Assembly (NCBI RefSeq): GCF_900545205.1
Contig: NZ_UQYC01000035.1
Coordinates: 1-19,764, forward strand
Direction: 5' to 3'
Length of the DNA stretch: 19,764 nt
Source: an uncultured Veillonella sp.
Lineage (GTDB): Bacteria; Bacillota; Negativicutes; Veillonellales; Veillonellaceae
The position numbers and the translations under genes are program-made. Shown here in pieces: positions 7,837 to 16,345 of this stretch; positions within the stretch are counted from its first letter, which is position 1; each line of letters begins with the position of its first letter. A model generated the notes under the pieces. That model was not told the DNA's origin, searched no databases, and worked only from the letters and a program-made list of their open reading frames with translations.

Positions 7837-8664
7837 ATGCTTGTTGATTTTCACATGCATTCTATCTATTCTGATGGTGTTAAAAGTCCAGAAGAATTAT
7901 TACGTCATGCTTTAGAATGTAAACTATCTATGATGTCGTTAACTGATCATGATGAAATTGATGGCATAAAAGCATTGCGTGCCGCTCAAAAGCAATTAGA
8001 TCCGGATAAAACTATTAAAATTATTAATGGTTGTGAATTTAGTGCTGACTATAAAGATAAATCTATTCATATTCTGGGATATCGTTTTGATGAAACAAAT
8101 CAAGAATTAAAAGACTTTATTCAATATTTTAAAGCAAAACGAGAAGAACGGATTGATGAGATTATCAAACGTTGTAATAATGCTGGATATGTTATATCAA
8201 AAGATGACCTACTTAAAAAATTCCCTAAGACGCAAGCTTACGGGCGTCCACATATTGGACAGTTATTAATTGATGGTGGTTATGCTAAGGATATTAATGA
8301 GGTATTCAAAGGTATTCTTCGAAAAGATAGTCCATGCTATGTACCTAAGGTAAAGGTTGCGGTTCCGCATATTATTGATATTATTCATAAAGCTGGTGGC
8401 CTTGCCGTTATGGCTCATCCTAAACTAGTAACTAGTGATGAATATGTAGTAGAAATGTTAGCCTATGATTTTGATGGTATGGAGGTTTACCATACTAAAC
8501 ATAACGATGATGATGTGAAACGATATAAAGCATTAGCTAAAGAACATAACTTGTTTATTACAGGTGGTTCTGATTATCATGGTATTCCAGGAAAAGCACC
8601 AGATCAATTTGGCGATTACTTGGTATCCGCTGAGAATGTATCAGAATTTATTAGTTTATTATAA
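7837..8664 (+). CDS. PHP-domain metal-dependent phosphoesterase (TrpH/YciV-like)
   Basis: The PHP fold hydrolyses phosphoesters with a multi-metal centre. Members like E. coli YciV (RnmA) act on 3',5'-nucleotides or short RNA 5' ends. The 275-aa protein shows the standard ligand motifs: DFHMHSIYSDG (His6, His8, Asp13), SLTDHDEIDG (Asp37, His38), GCEFSAD (Glu67), GRPHI (near 136-140), VMAHPKL (His194) and GGSDYHG (Asp246, His248). No polymerase or other domain is fused, so it is a stand-alone enzyme. ATG 7837 follows GGGAGG at 7825-7830. It is the first gene of the second transcription unit. The precise substrate cannot be read from sequence, and nucleotide or oligonucleotide phosphatase is the best guess. 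Confidence 0.9.
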   Translation: MLVDFHMHSIYSDGVKSPEELLRHALECKLSMMSLTDHDEIDGIKALRAAQKQLDPDKTIKIINGCEFSADYKDKSIHILGYRFDETNQELKDFIQYFKAKREERIDEIIKRCNNAGYVISKDDLLKKFPKTQAYGRPHIGQLLIDGGYAKDINEVFKGILRKDSPCYVPKVKVAVPHIIDIIHKAGGLAVMAHPKLVTSDEYVVEMLAYDFDGMEVYHTKHNDDDVKRYKALAKEHNLFITGGSDYHGIPGKAPDQFGDYLVSAENVSEFISLL

Positions 8665-8669
8665 ATAAT

Positions 8670-8673
8670 GAGG
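8670..8673 (+). promoter_or_regulatory. Ribosome binding site deciding the start of the P-loop/Asp23 gene
   Basis: GAGG ends 6 nt before the ATG at 8680. The earlier in-frame ATG at 8668 has no Shine-Dalgarno sequence and itself overlaps this GAGG. Starting at 8680 also places the first residues (MEVVAFVG) directly at the beta strand leading into the P-loop. Confidence 0.65.
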
Positions 8674-8679
8674 TTGACT

Positions 8680-9555
8680 ATGGAAGTCGTTGCATTTGTA
8701 GGTAGTAGTGGCACTGGTAAAAGCCATCGTGCGCTCGTAGTTGCTCATGAAAATAATATTGAATGTATCATTGATGATGGCATTTTAATTCATGATAATA
8801 AGATTGTAGCTGGCTTTTCTGCAAAGAAGGAATCTAGCCGATTAAAAGCTGTTCGTCGTGCTATTTTCCAAGATGAAGTACAAGTAAAATCAGTGCGTGA
8901 ACAATTAGATAAAATTAATCCTAATAGATTGATGATTATCGGCACATCCGATAATATGGTCAAAAAAATTACTAAGGCATTGGGGCTTCAAGAACCAGAT
9001 CGATATATTCGCATTGAAGATGTAGCTACACCTAAAGAAATTGAAAAAGCACAACATGCTCGTCTTAAAGAAGGTAAACATATTATTCCAGTTCCAACAA
9101 TGGAATTGAAACCTCACTTTAGAGGGTATTTGATTGATCCAATTAAAACCATGTGGCGTCGACGTACATTGAAAAAACAAGATCAAGATACATTGGGGCA
9201 AATTGGTTCAGAAGGTTTTGAACGTTCTGTGGTTCGTCCTGCTTTCAGTTATTATGGACGACTTACCTTTGATGATGATGTCATTATTAAATTGATTCGC
9301 AATGGCTTAAAAAAAGTTGTCGGTGTTGATGAATCAAGTGTCATTTCTTTCAAAAAAAGTGACAAAGGCCAAAATGGTTTAGTTGTTGATATGGCTGTAG
9401 TAATTGAACATGGTTATCCTGTTAAAGCATTGATGCAACAGGTACAAAAGTCTGTTCGAAATGAAATTGAGTATATTACAGGCATGTCTATTGAACGTAT
9501 GTCTATAAAAGTTAAGAATATTATAGAAACAAAACGTAAGATTGTTAAAGTATAG
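8680..9555 (+). CDS. Two-domain protein: N-terminal P-loop NTPase-like, C-terminal Asp23/Gls24
   Basis: The 291-aa protein combines two recognisable parts. The N terminus is a nucleotide-binding fold with a Walker A loop GSSGTGKS (8-15) directly after the first beta strand. A possible acidic strand is CIIDDGILI (29-37) and another strand RLMIIGTSD (83-91); no standard Walker B is certain. A basic linker (about 155-185, with MWRRRTLKK) leads to an Asp23/Gls24-like domain (about 186-285). This contains YYGRLTFDDDVIIKLI, VVDMAVVIEHGYP, VQKSVRNEIEYITGM and SIERMSIKVKNI, matching the usual order of that family. Free-standing Asp23 proteins are small envelope-stress or membrane-surface proteins in Gram-positives, so fusion to a P-loop domain is notable. 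Function is unknown. It is 15 nt after the PHP gene and 8 nt before miaB. An alternative start is 8668. Confidence 0.85.
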   Translation: MEVVAFVGSSGTGKSHRALVVAHENNIECIIDDGILIHDNKIVAGFSAKKESSRLKAVRRAIFQDEVQVKSVREQLDKINPNRLMIIGTSDNMVKKITKALGLQEPDRYIRIEDVATPKEIEKAQHARLKEGKHIIPVPTMELKPHFRGYLIDPIKTMWRRRTLKKQDQDTLGQIGSEGFERSVVRPAFSYYGRLTFDDDVIIKLIRNGLKKVVGVDESSVISFKKSDKGQNGLVVDMAVVIEHGYPVKALMQQVQKSVRNEIEYITGMSIERMSIKVKNIIETKRKIVKV

Positions 9556-9563
9556 GAGTTAGA

Positions 9564-10880
9564 ATGAAGTCTTATTATATTTACACCTATGGTTGTCAAA
9601 TGAATACTGCTGATTCTGAGCGCTTATCGCATCAGTTAGAATCTGTAGGCTATACACCTACAGAGGACGTAGAAACTGCAGATTTAATTTTATTAAATAC
9701 TTGTGCAGTTCGTGAGAATGCAGAAACAAAGGTCTATGGCCGCATAGGTGAGCTAATGAGACTAAAGCGTAAAAACAAAAACTTGATTCTTGCTGTTACA
9801 GGTTGTATGGCTCAGAAGAATCAAGCGGAAATGTTTAAACGGGCTCCACATATTGATATTGTATTAGGTACTCATAATATTCAACATATTAATGAAATGA
9901 TTGAAGAGGTTCAACGCGGTCATACACATCAAATCAATGTAGACATGGATAATTCCGTGTTACCTGAATTGGAAGCAAAACCTAATGGTACCTTTTATGC
10001 ATGGGTACCTATTATGAATGGATGCAATAAGTTCTGTACGTACTGCATTGTTCCTCACGTTCGTGGCAGAGAAATTAGTCGTCCTGTAGATGCCATCGTA
10101 AAAGAGGTAACTGAACTAGGAGCAAAAGGGTTTAAAGAGATCACTTTATTGGGGCAAAATGTAAACTCTTATGGCTTAGATTTTAAAGATGGTATCGATT
10201 TTGGGACACTCATAGATGCTTTAGATGGCATTCCTGGAATAGAACGTATTCGTTATATGACGAGTCATCCTCAAGATATGACTAAATCTATGATAGATGC
10301 CCTTGGTCGATCTTCTAATATTGTTACTCATTTACATTTACCGATTCAATCTGGTTCGGACCGTATCTTGAAGAAAATGAACCGACATTATACAGTGGAG
10401 CATTATAAAGAACTACTTTCTTACTGTCGTGAGAAAATTAAAGATGTAGTTGTTACTACAGATATTATTGTCGGTTTTCCTGGGGAAACAGAGGAAGATT
10501 TCCAAGCTACATTACAATTATTGAAAGACGTACGTTATGATATGGCGTATACTTTCATCTATTCCAAACGTTCTGGTACGCCAGCAGCGACTATGGATGA
10601 TCAAATTCCTGAAGAGGTTAAGCGTGTACGTTTGCAAACATTGATGGATGTGCAAAACGAAATCTCTTATGAGTTAAATAAACCTATGGAAGGACAAGTG
10701 TTCGATATTATTGTTGAGGGGCCAAGTCCTCGCGATGAAGATATGTGGTTTGGTCGGACATCGGGCAATAAAATGGTATTATTCCCGAAAGACGATTCCT
10801 TATCAATTGGTGAAACAGTACCAGCCTATATTGATAAAGCACAAACTTGGGTTTGCTACGGTACAATACAAAAGGGGTAA
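9564..10880 (+). CDS. miaB: tRNA-2-methylthio-N6-dimethylallyladenosine synthase
   Basis: MiaB is a radical-SAM methylthiotransferase that turns i6A37 into ms2i6A37 in tRNAs reading UNN codons. The 438-aa protein has the three-domain layout. The N-terminal cluster domain carries Cys11 (YGCQMN), Cys47 (NTCAVRENAE) and Cys81 (TGCMAQ). The radical-SAM core has CNKFCTYC (Cys154, Cys158, Cys161) followed by VPHVRGRE. A C-terminal TRAM domain occupies about the last 65 residues. AGGAG at 9554-9558 overlaps the previous stop and fixes ATG 9564. MiaA, which makes its i6A substrate, is encoded four genes downstream in the same unit, so both steps are probably co-expressed. NTCAVRENAE distinguishes it from the RimO and MtaB paralogues. 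Confidence 0.97.
   Translation: MKSYYIYTYGCQMNTADSERLSHQLESVGYTPTEDVETADLILLNTCAVRENAETKVYGRIGELMRLKRKNKNLILAVTGCMAQKNQAEMFKRAPHIDIVLGTHNIQHINEMIEEVQRGHTHQINVDMDNSVLPELEAKPNGTFYAWVPIMNGCNKFCTYCIVPHVRGREISRPVDAIVKEVTELGAKGFKEITLLGQNVNSYGLDFKDGIDFGTLIDALDGIPGIERIRYMTSHPQDMTKSMIDALGRSSNIVTHLHLPIQSGSDRILKKMNRHYTVEHYKELLSYCREKIKDVVVTTDIIVGFPGETEEDFQATLQLLKDVRYDMAYTFIYSKRSGTPAATMDDQIPEEVKRVRLQTLMDVQNEISYELNKPMEGQVFDIIVEGPSPRDEDMWFGRTSGNKMVLFPKDDSLSIGETVPAYIDKAQTWVCYGTIQKG
10871..10878 (+). promoter_or_regulatory. Ribosome binding site deciding the mutS start
   Basis: AAAGGGGT ends 4 nt before the ATG at 10883. A longer in-frame reading from a TTG at 10847 would lie inside miaB and has no comparable signal. 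The ATG gives MAKKQTPMMEQY, the normal MutS N terminus. Confidence 0.75.
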
Positions 10881-10882
10881 GT

Positions 10883-13516
10883 ATGGCAAAAAAGCAAACA
10901 CCTATGATGGAGCAGTATTTAGATATAAAATCTAGATATCCAGATGAATTACTGTTCTTTCGTTTAGGTGACTTTTATGAATTATTTAATGATGATGCTC
11001 TAGTTGCATCTCGTGAACTAAATATTACCTTAACAGGACGCCCTACAGGAGATGAGGAACGCACACCGATGTGTGGCGTTCCTTTTCATGCTGCTGAAAG
11101 TTATATTGAAACGCTTGTTAAAAAGGGCTACAAGGTTGCTATTTGTGAGCAATTAGAAGATCCTAAAGCTGTTAAGGGCATCGTTAAACGCGATGTTGTA
11201 AAGGTTATTACACCAGGGACGGTAATGACCGAAAATGGTAATGATGCAAGGTCCAACAACTTTCTATCATTGTTTTATATGGTAAAAGACGCATGGATAT
11301 TAGTATTTTCAGATGTTTCTACAGGGGAGGTCATTTGGCACCGCATTACAAACAGTGAAAAACGCAGTGATATGTTTGATGCGCTCAGTATGTATCGTCC
11401 AAGTGAAATCATATTGCCTGAAGGAACTGTATTACCGCAAGATATAAAAGACTTTATGGATAATCAATTCAGCAATATTGTATTATCTCCATTTAGTACA
11501 TATCATACACAACGAGAGGTAGCGGAAAAAGCAGTTACTCACTTTGGTGATTTAGGTCTTATGGAAGAGGATGTATGGGAAGCATTAGGGTATATGCTTT
11601 TATATTTAGAGGATATTATTAAGTCTGAAATTTCCCATATTAACTATGTACATCAATTGAGTGTAGGTAATCGTCTTATTTTAGATACATCTTCTTTACG
11701 CCATTTAGAAATTACCCATAATCTACGTGATGGTGGTCAAAAAGGTACATTACTCGATGTACTAGATCGTACGTTGACACCAATGGGGGCGCGTCTATTA
11801 AAGCAATGGCTTGAAAGTCCTTTGACTGATGTAAATCAAATTCAACGTAGACAAGCTGCCGTAGCAGAACTTATTACACGTGGAGCAGAGCGGTCTCATA
11901 TCCGTAGCTTACTGGATTGTATTTATGACTTTGAACGTATCGTAGGTCGTGTAGAAACTGGCTCTGTGTCACCTAGAGATTTAACGGCTCTTCGTGAATC
12001 CCTAGCAGTATTGCCAGATATTAAAAATGTATTAGGCACATGTTCAAGCTTGGCCTTAACCGCTATTAATGACCGCATTCAAGACCATAAAGATATATAT
12101 GATCTGTTATGTCGTTCTATTGCAGATCAACCAGCATTGACATTAAAAGAAGGCCGCGTTATCAAAGATGGTTTTAATTCGGATTTAGATGAATTACGGT
12201 CTTTAGCTACTAATAGCGAGCAGTGGCTAGCTAAGATGGAAGCCGACATTAAAGAGGCTACAGGTTTATCTAAAATAAAAACTGGCTATAATAAAGTGTT
12301 TGGTTATTATTTCGAAGTATCTCATAGTAAATCTGAACAAGTGCCGGATTATTTCATTCGTAAACAAACGCTAGCTAATGCAGAGCGTTATATTACACCT
12401 GAATTAAAAGAATTTGAAATTAAGATTCTCAGTGCTAAGGATAAAATCATCGCCTTAGAGCATGAGTTATATCAACAGCTACGAAATGATATTAAACTCG
12501 TCATTAAAGAGGTACAAGAAACGGCTCGTGCCCTTGCGGATCTCGATGTATTGTGCTCATTAGCTTTAGTAGGCTATGAAGAAAATTATATTTGCCCTAC
12601 CATCGTAATGAATGGTCAAATCAATATTCGTGATGGTCGTCATCCTGTCATTGAAAAGTTCTTAAAGCGTGAAGTGTTTGTACCAAATGATATAGTTCTA
12701 AATCATGATGATGAGGAATTCTTGCTCATTACAGGCCCTAATATGGCTGGTAAATCAACATATATGCGTCAAGCTGCTATTTTGATGATTATGGCTCAAA
12801 TTGGTTCCTTTATTCCTGCCCGTGAAGCATCTATTTCTCCAGTAGATCGTATCTTTACACGTGTAGGTGCTAGTGATGATATTTCTACTGGTCAAAGTAC
12901 GTTCATGGTAGAAATGAAAGAGGTAGCATATATATTAGAAAATGCCACACACAATAGCTTGATTATTCTCGACGAAATTGGTCGTGGTACGAGTACCTTT
13001 GATGGATTGAGTATCGCCCAAGCTGTAGTAGAGCATATTTGCAAGCATATTCATGGCAAAACATTATTTGCTACACATTACCATGAGTTAATCTGTTTAG
13101 AAGAAAGCTATAGTAAATTAAAAAATTATACTGTAGCAGTAAAAGAAAAAGGTAAGGATGTGGCCTTCTTGCGCCGTATTATTAGAGGTGGTGCAGACCG
13201 TAGCTATGGTATTCATGTAGCTAGATTGGCAGGCTTACCGAATTCTGTATTAAAACGAGCAGAAGTAATTTTGGAATCCTTGGAAGATCAAAGTCATGAT
13301 GCTAGTGATTTAAATAATCGTGTGATTGGCGGTCAACCTACTAATGTGGTTAAACCAACCACTAAACAAGTGAGTGATTCTCCACTAGGTAACTTATTTA
13401 CTCATTCAGTAGTTGATAGCTTACTGGAAGTGGATGTAATGAGCATGACACCTATTGAAGCATTAAATAAATTATATGAACTACAAGAGGAGGCTCGTAA
13501 AGGAGGCGGGAAATAA
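10883..13516 (+). CDS. mutS: DNA mismatch repair protein MutS
   Basis: MutS recognises base mismatches and small loops and recruits MutL in an ATP-dependent way. With the ATG at 10883 the protein is 877 aa, typical for MutS1. The mismatch-recognition motif F-x-E is present as DFYELF (Phe31, Glu33). The ATPase has Walker A GPNMAGKST (618-626), Walker B ILDEIGRGTSTFDG (Asp697, Glu698), and the FATHYHEL motif. A C-terminal tail with SPLGNLF may be a beta-clamp contact, followed by a helix starting TPIEALNKLYELQ. The gene follows the miaB stop by 2 nt and its own TAA overlaps the mutL ATG (TAATG). No frameshift or missing catalytic residue is seen, so the strain should not be a mutator through this gene. 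Confidence 0.97.
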   Translation: MAKKQTPMMEQYLDIKSRYPDELLFFRLGDFYELFNDDALVASRELNITLTGRPTGDEERTPMCGVPFHAAESYIETLVKKGYKVAICEQLEDPKAVKGIVKRDVVKVITPGTVMTENGNDARSNNFLSLFYMVKDAWILVFSDVSTGEVIWHRITNSEKRSDMFDALSMYRPSEIILPEGTVLPQDIKDFMDNQFSNIVLSPFSTYHTQREVAEKAVTHFGDLGLMEEDVWEALGYMLLYLEDIIKSEISHINYVHQLSVGNRLILDTSSLRHLEITHNLRDGGQKGTLLDVLDRTLTPMGARLLKQWLESPLTDVNQIQRRQAAVAELITRGAERSHIRSLLDCIYDFERIVGRVETGSVSPRDLTALRESLAVLPDIKNVLGTCSSLALTAINDRIQDHKDIYDLLCRSIADQPALTLKEGRVIKDGFNSDLDELRSLATNSEQWLAKMEADIKEATGLSKIKTGYNKVFGYYFEVSHSKSEQVPDYFIRKQTLANAERYITPELKEFEIKILSAKDKIIALEHELYQQLRNDIKLVIKEVQETARALADLDVLCSLALVGYEENYICPTIVMNGQINIRDGRHPVIEKFLKREVFVPNDIVLNHDDEEFLLITGPNMAGKSTYMRQAAILMIMAQIGSFIPAREASISPVDRIFTRVGASDDISTGQSTFMVEMKEVAYILENATHNSLIILDEIGRGTSTFDGLSIAQAVVEHICKHIHGKTLFATHYHELICLEESYSKLKNYTVAVKEKGKDVAFLRRIIRGGADRSYGIHVARLAGLPNSVLKRAEVILESLEDQSHDASDLNNRVIGGQPTNVVKPTTKQVSDSPLGNLFTHSVVDSLLEVDVMSMTPIEALNKLYELQEEARKGGGK

Positions 13517-15531
13517 TGGCTACCATTCATGTATTGGATGAAACCACAATCAATAAGATAGCTGCTGGTGAAGTCGTTGAGCGCCCTGCATCAGTCATTA
13601 AAGAGCTCATTGAAAACTCTATCGATGCTTCTGCTACTAATATAGAGGTAGAAATTGGAGATGGTGGTGTGGCGTATATGCGCATTACCGATAATGGCAT
13701 TGGTATGACTGAAGAGGATGCGCGGTTAGCAATCCTACGACATGCAACATCTAAAATTCAACATGTAGAGGATTTATTTGATATTGCATCCCTCGGCTTC
13801 CGTGGTGAAGCATTAGCTAGTATTGCCTCTGTATCTCATTTTTCCTTGACTACACGCAAAGCAGATTCTGATTTAGGGACTCGTATTACCGTAGACGGTG
13901 GTACTTTTACCGATTGTATTCCTTACGGTGCTGCACCTGGTACGACAATTGAAATTAGAGATCTGTTCTATAATACGCCGGCTCGTCGTAAATTCTTGAA
14001 AACAGAACGTACAGAATCGTCTAAGATTCAAGATATTGTGGGGAAATTAGCCCTTAGTAATCCACACATTTCCTTTAAGCTCATCATCGATGATCGAGTG
14101 GCTATTATTACGCCTGGAAATGGTAATATTGGTGATACTGTAGCTGCCCTATATGGCTATAAAACTAAGGATGATATATTTACTGTTGCTTATGAAAGTG
14201 ACTCTATCTATATCGATGGTGTGGTAAGTAAACCTACACTTCTAAAAAGTACGAGAATTTGGCAGACTATTATCGTTAATAACCGCGTTATTTCTGATAA
14301 AACCATAATGAAGGCTATAGATAATGCATATCACGCATTATTGCCGAAAAATGGTCATCCTTTAGTAGTTCTAAATATTACTGTTCCTGCTGAGATGGTT
14401 GATATTAATGTGCATCCTCGTAAGAGTGAAGTAAAATTCTCTGATGATAAGATTATATTTAAAGCCGTTTATCATGGTATTTTGAATGCCTTAAATAATC
14501 CCCTTCATGAGCGTTATGAACGAGAATCATCTTCTTATATAAATGGTACAGTCACTAATGGAACCGACTTCAATAGTAACAATAGGGATAGTAATAGTAA
14601 TTCATCTTCCGCTGGCAATAGTACGTATGATTCGTATCGAACACCTTCTGTGGTACAAGATGAAATGCAGTCTGCTGAACATATAGCAACAGCGGTAGAT
14701 TTTGATAAGGTCTTTGGTGGACGACGTACAAAAGGGTACGAAGTCATGCGTAGTGAAACTACGCAGTTTGTAGAGAACCTTAAAACTAAAGGGTACACAC
14801 CACCTGCGCCTAAGGCAACGTATGAACAGTCATCCTTTACAGATGAAAGTTTTGATGCTGTCCCTACTGAATATACTAGTTATACGAAAGAGGATGTTGA
14901 GAGATTTAAGTCCTTAGCTCAAGATATTCGGGAAGACAATACGGAAGAACGTACGATTCAAAATTCAGGGTTCTTACCGATGGGACAAGTTGCGTCTTGT
15001 TATATTTTGGCTAAAAAGGGTGATGATCTCTATATTATAGATCAACATGCGGCCCATGAACGTGTACGTTATGATAAGCTTTGTAAGTCCTCTGAAGCAA
15101 TTCCTATGCAATCTATACTAGTTCCTCAATATAGTGAGGCTACTGATGATGAAATGAATTTGGTAGAGGAAGAACGAGAAACATTACTTGATCTTGGATT
15201 TGATGTCGAATTAGGTGGCCCTACAAAGATAAAACTTGTAGGCGCTCCTGTAGATTTAGTAGAATCTAAGGCGTTTGAAATCCTCCAATATGTATTTTCT
15301 TACTTACATGACCACCAACAACCTACTAAGGCTCAGTTGCGTCATGAAATGCTAGCCTATGCATCTTGTAGAGGGGCCATTAAGGCAGGTCATAACCTTA
15401 ATATGTATCAAATGACTACCTTAATTGAGGATTTATTTAGTACTGAAAAGCCTTATGTATGTCCTCATGGTCGACCAACAATTATTAAGTTTACACCTGA
15501 TGAATTAGGGAAATTATTCTTACGGTCCTAA
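13516..15531 (+). CDS. mutL: DNA mismatch repair protein MutL (endonuclease type)
   Basis: MutL links MutS to strand removal. The 671-aa protein has the GHKL ATPase domain with KIAAGEVVERPASVIKELIE, DNGIGM and GFRGEAL (about 10-100). A poorly conserved linker (about 335-480) includes an Asn/Ser-rich tract at 353-369. The C-terminal domain carries the metal-endonuclease motif DQHAAHERVRYD (509-520), ASCRGA (616-621) and CPHGRPT (649-655). These indicate a nicking MutL as in organisms without MutH. The last position of the DQHA(x)2E(x)4E motif is Asp instead of Glu. Start ATG 13516 overlaps the mutS stop, with AGGAGG in the last mutS codons giving a strong ribosome binding site. The next gene begins 1 nt after its stop. 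Confidence 0.97.
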   Translation: MATIHVLDETTINKIAAGEVVERPASVIKELIENSIDASATNIEVEIGDGGVAYMRITDNGIGMTEEDARLAILRHATSKIQHVEDLFDIASLGFRGEALASIASVSHFSLTTRKADSDLGTRITVDGGTFTDCIPYGAAPGTTIEIRDLFYNTPARRKFLKTERTESSKIQDIVGKLALSNPHISFKLIIDDRVAIITPGNGNIGDTVAALYGYKTKDDIFTVAYESDSIYIDGVVSKPTLLKSTRIWQTIIVNNRVISDKTIMKAIDNAYHALLPKNGHPLVVLNITVPAEMVDINVHPRKSEVKFSDDKIIFKAVYHGILNALNNPLHERYERESSSYINGTVTNGTDFNSNNRDSNSNSSSAGNSTYDSYRTPSVVQDEMQSAEHIATAVDFDKVFGGRRTKGYEVMRSETTQFVENLKTKGYTPPAPKATYEQSSFTDESFDAVPTEYTSYTKEDVERFKSLAQDIREDNTEERTIQNSGFLPMGQVASCYILAKKGDDLYIIDQHAAHERVRYDKLCKSSEAIPMQSILVPQYSEATDDEMNLVEEERETLLDLGFDVELGGPTKIKLVGAPVDLVESKAFEILQYVFSYLHDHQQPTKAQLRHEMLAYASCRGAIKAGHNLNMYQMTTLIEDLFSTEKPYVCPHGRPTIIKFTPDELGKLFLRS

Positions 15532-15532
15532 T

Positions 15533-16345
15533 ATGAATATTTTAACTACATCTCAAAAATCTAATGAGGCCATTCAGGAGGAAGCCAAAGCATTGGCTTC
15601 CTCTATGCATATGACCTATATAAAACGTGGAAAAATATCTATACCGGCATTATTTAGAGAACATCAATGTGAATATATTGCAGTTCTTTCAGGATCTGGA
15701 TTAACCATCCACTTTCCTGAAAATAAAAAACATAGCTTTCATCTTTCTATGGCACAACTACGTATATTACGTATAGAACGTGGTGAAGGGGATCATCTAG
15801 TTAATGCTGTTCAAACTATTCTGGATAAAAAAGGCATACTTTATGGACAGCAGTTTACATTTCTCGACTCTACTATAGGCCTAGCTAGTGATAGCATTAT
15901 TGTTAGTTATGCTTTTCCTAATGTAGAGATACAAGGGTTAGAGGGTTCGTTTCCTATATGGCTTGCTACTTCCTATGGATTGGCTCATTATATTCATAGT
16001 GAGGATAGTGTAACAAATGCGTTGCGTCGTATTCAGGTACGACATGAGACCTATGAAAACTATTTACCTAGCCTACCAGATAATAGTGTTGATATTATTT
16101 ATTTTGATCCCATGTTTGAAGTGCCTGTAGAGGAAAGTCCTCAATTCAAGCCGCTTCGTGGTCATACTGTAGAAAGTCATATTGATGATATAATTATGTC
16201 GCAAGCTATGCGCGTTGCTAGATATGGTGTTATTATAAAAGAACGACCCTTTAGTTCGGTCTTTCAAAAGTATCCACCTTATCAATGGGTGGGGGGAAAG
16301 TATAGCCGCATAGGCTATGGTGTATATATGAAGGAGTTATTGTGA
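15533..16345 (+). CDS. SAM-dependent methyltransferase, RsmJ-like (SAM_MT fold)
   Basis: The 270-aa protein has a class I methyltransferase core in its second half. Motif I is FLDSTIGLASDS (110-121), resembling the DATAGLGRDA motif of RsmJ. Motif IV is DIIYFDPMFEVPV (187-199), resembling YLDPMFP of RsmJ, the 16S rRNA G1516 methyltransferase. A late motif VIIKERP follows. The N-terminal about 100 residues are basic and could bind RNA, but I do not recognise a domain there. Identity as RsmJ itself is uncertain; a YpiP-type relative of unknown substrate is equally possible. The ATG lies 1 nt after mutL with a weak Shine-Dalgarno signal, so coupling to mutL is likely. Its stop overlaps the miaA start by 4 nt. 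A perfect hairpin lies within codons 16-24. Confidence 0.82.
   Translation: MNILTTSQKSNEAIQEEAKALASSMHMTYIKRGKISIPALFREHQCEYIAVLSGSGLTIHFPENKKHSFHLSMAQLRILRIERGEGDHLVNAVQTILDKKGILYGQQFTFLDSTIGLASDSIIVSYAFPNVEIQGLEGSFPIWLATSYGLAHYIHSEDSVTNALRRIQVRHETYENYLPSLPDNSVDIIYFDPMFEVPVEESPQFKPLRGHTVESHIDDIIMSQAMRVARYGVIIKERPFSSVFQKYPPYQWVGGKYSRIGYGVYMKELL
15578..15603 (+). repeat. Perfect inverted repeat (11-bp stem, 4-nt loop) inside the methyltransferase gene
   Basis: GAGGAAGCCAA (15578-15588) and TTGGCTTCCTC (15593-15603) are exact reverse complements around the loop AGCA. The left arm overlaps an AGGAGG (15576-15581). No T-run follows, so it is not an intrinsic terminator. It lies 45 nt after the start codon and could slow or shape translation or transcription. 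Confidence 0.8.
16331..16336 (+). promoter_or_regulatory. Ribosome binding site supporting a GTG start for miaA
   Basis: AAGGAG ends 5 nt before GTG 16342. The GTG overlaps the TGA of the methyltransferase gene (GTGA). No ATG is available nearby in frame, and the P-loop begins at residue 9 from this start, as expected for MiaA. Confidence 0.8.

Noticed and set aside
9309..9358. Two A7 tracts in the Asp23-domain part of the P-loop gene as programmed frameshift sites
   Set aside because: The zero frame continues through the complete domain, no alternative frame product makes sense, and A-tracts are common in this AT-rich sequence.
10847..10882. Extended N terminus of MutS from a TTG
   Set aside because: It lies inside miaB without a ribosome binding site, and the ATG at 10883 has a good one and gives the family-typical N terminus.
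10711..10935. 74-codon plus-strand frame across the miaB/mutS junction
   Set aside because: It overlaps the TRAM domain of miaB and the mutS start in another frame; both real genes have strong evidence.
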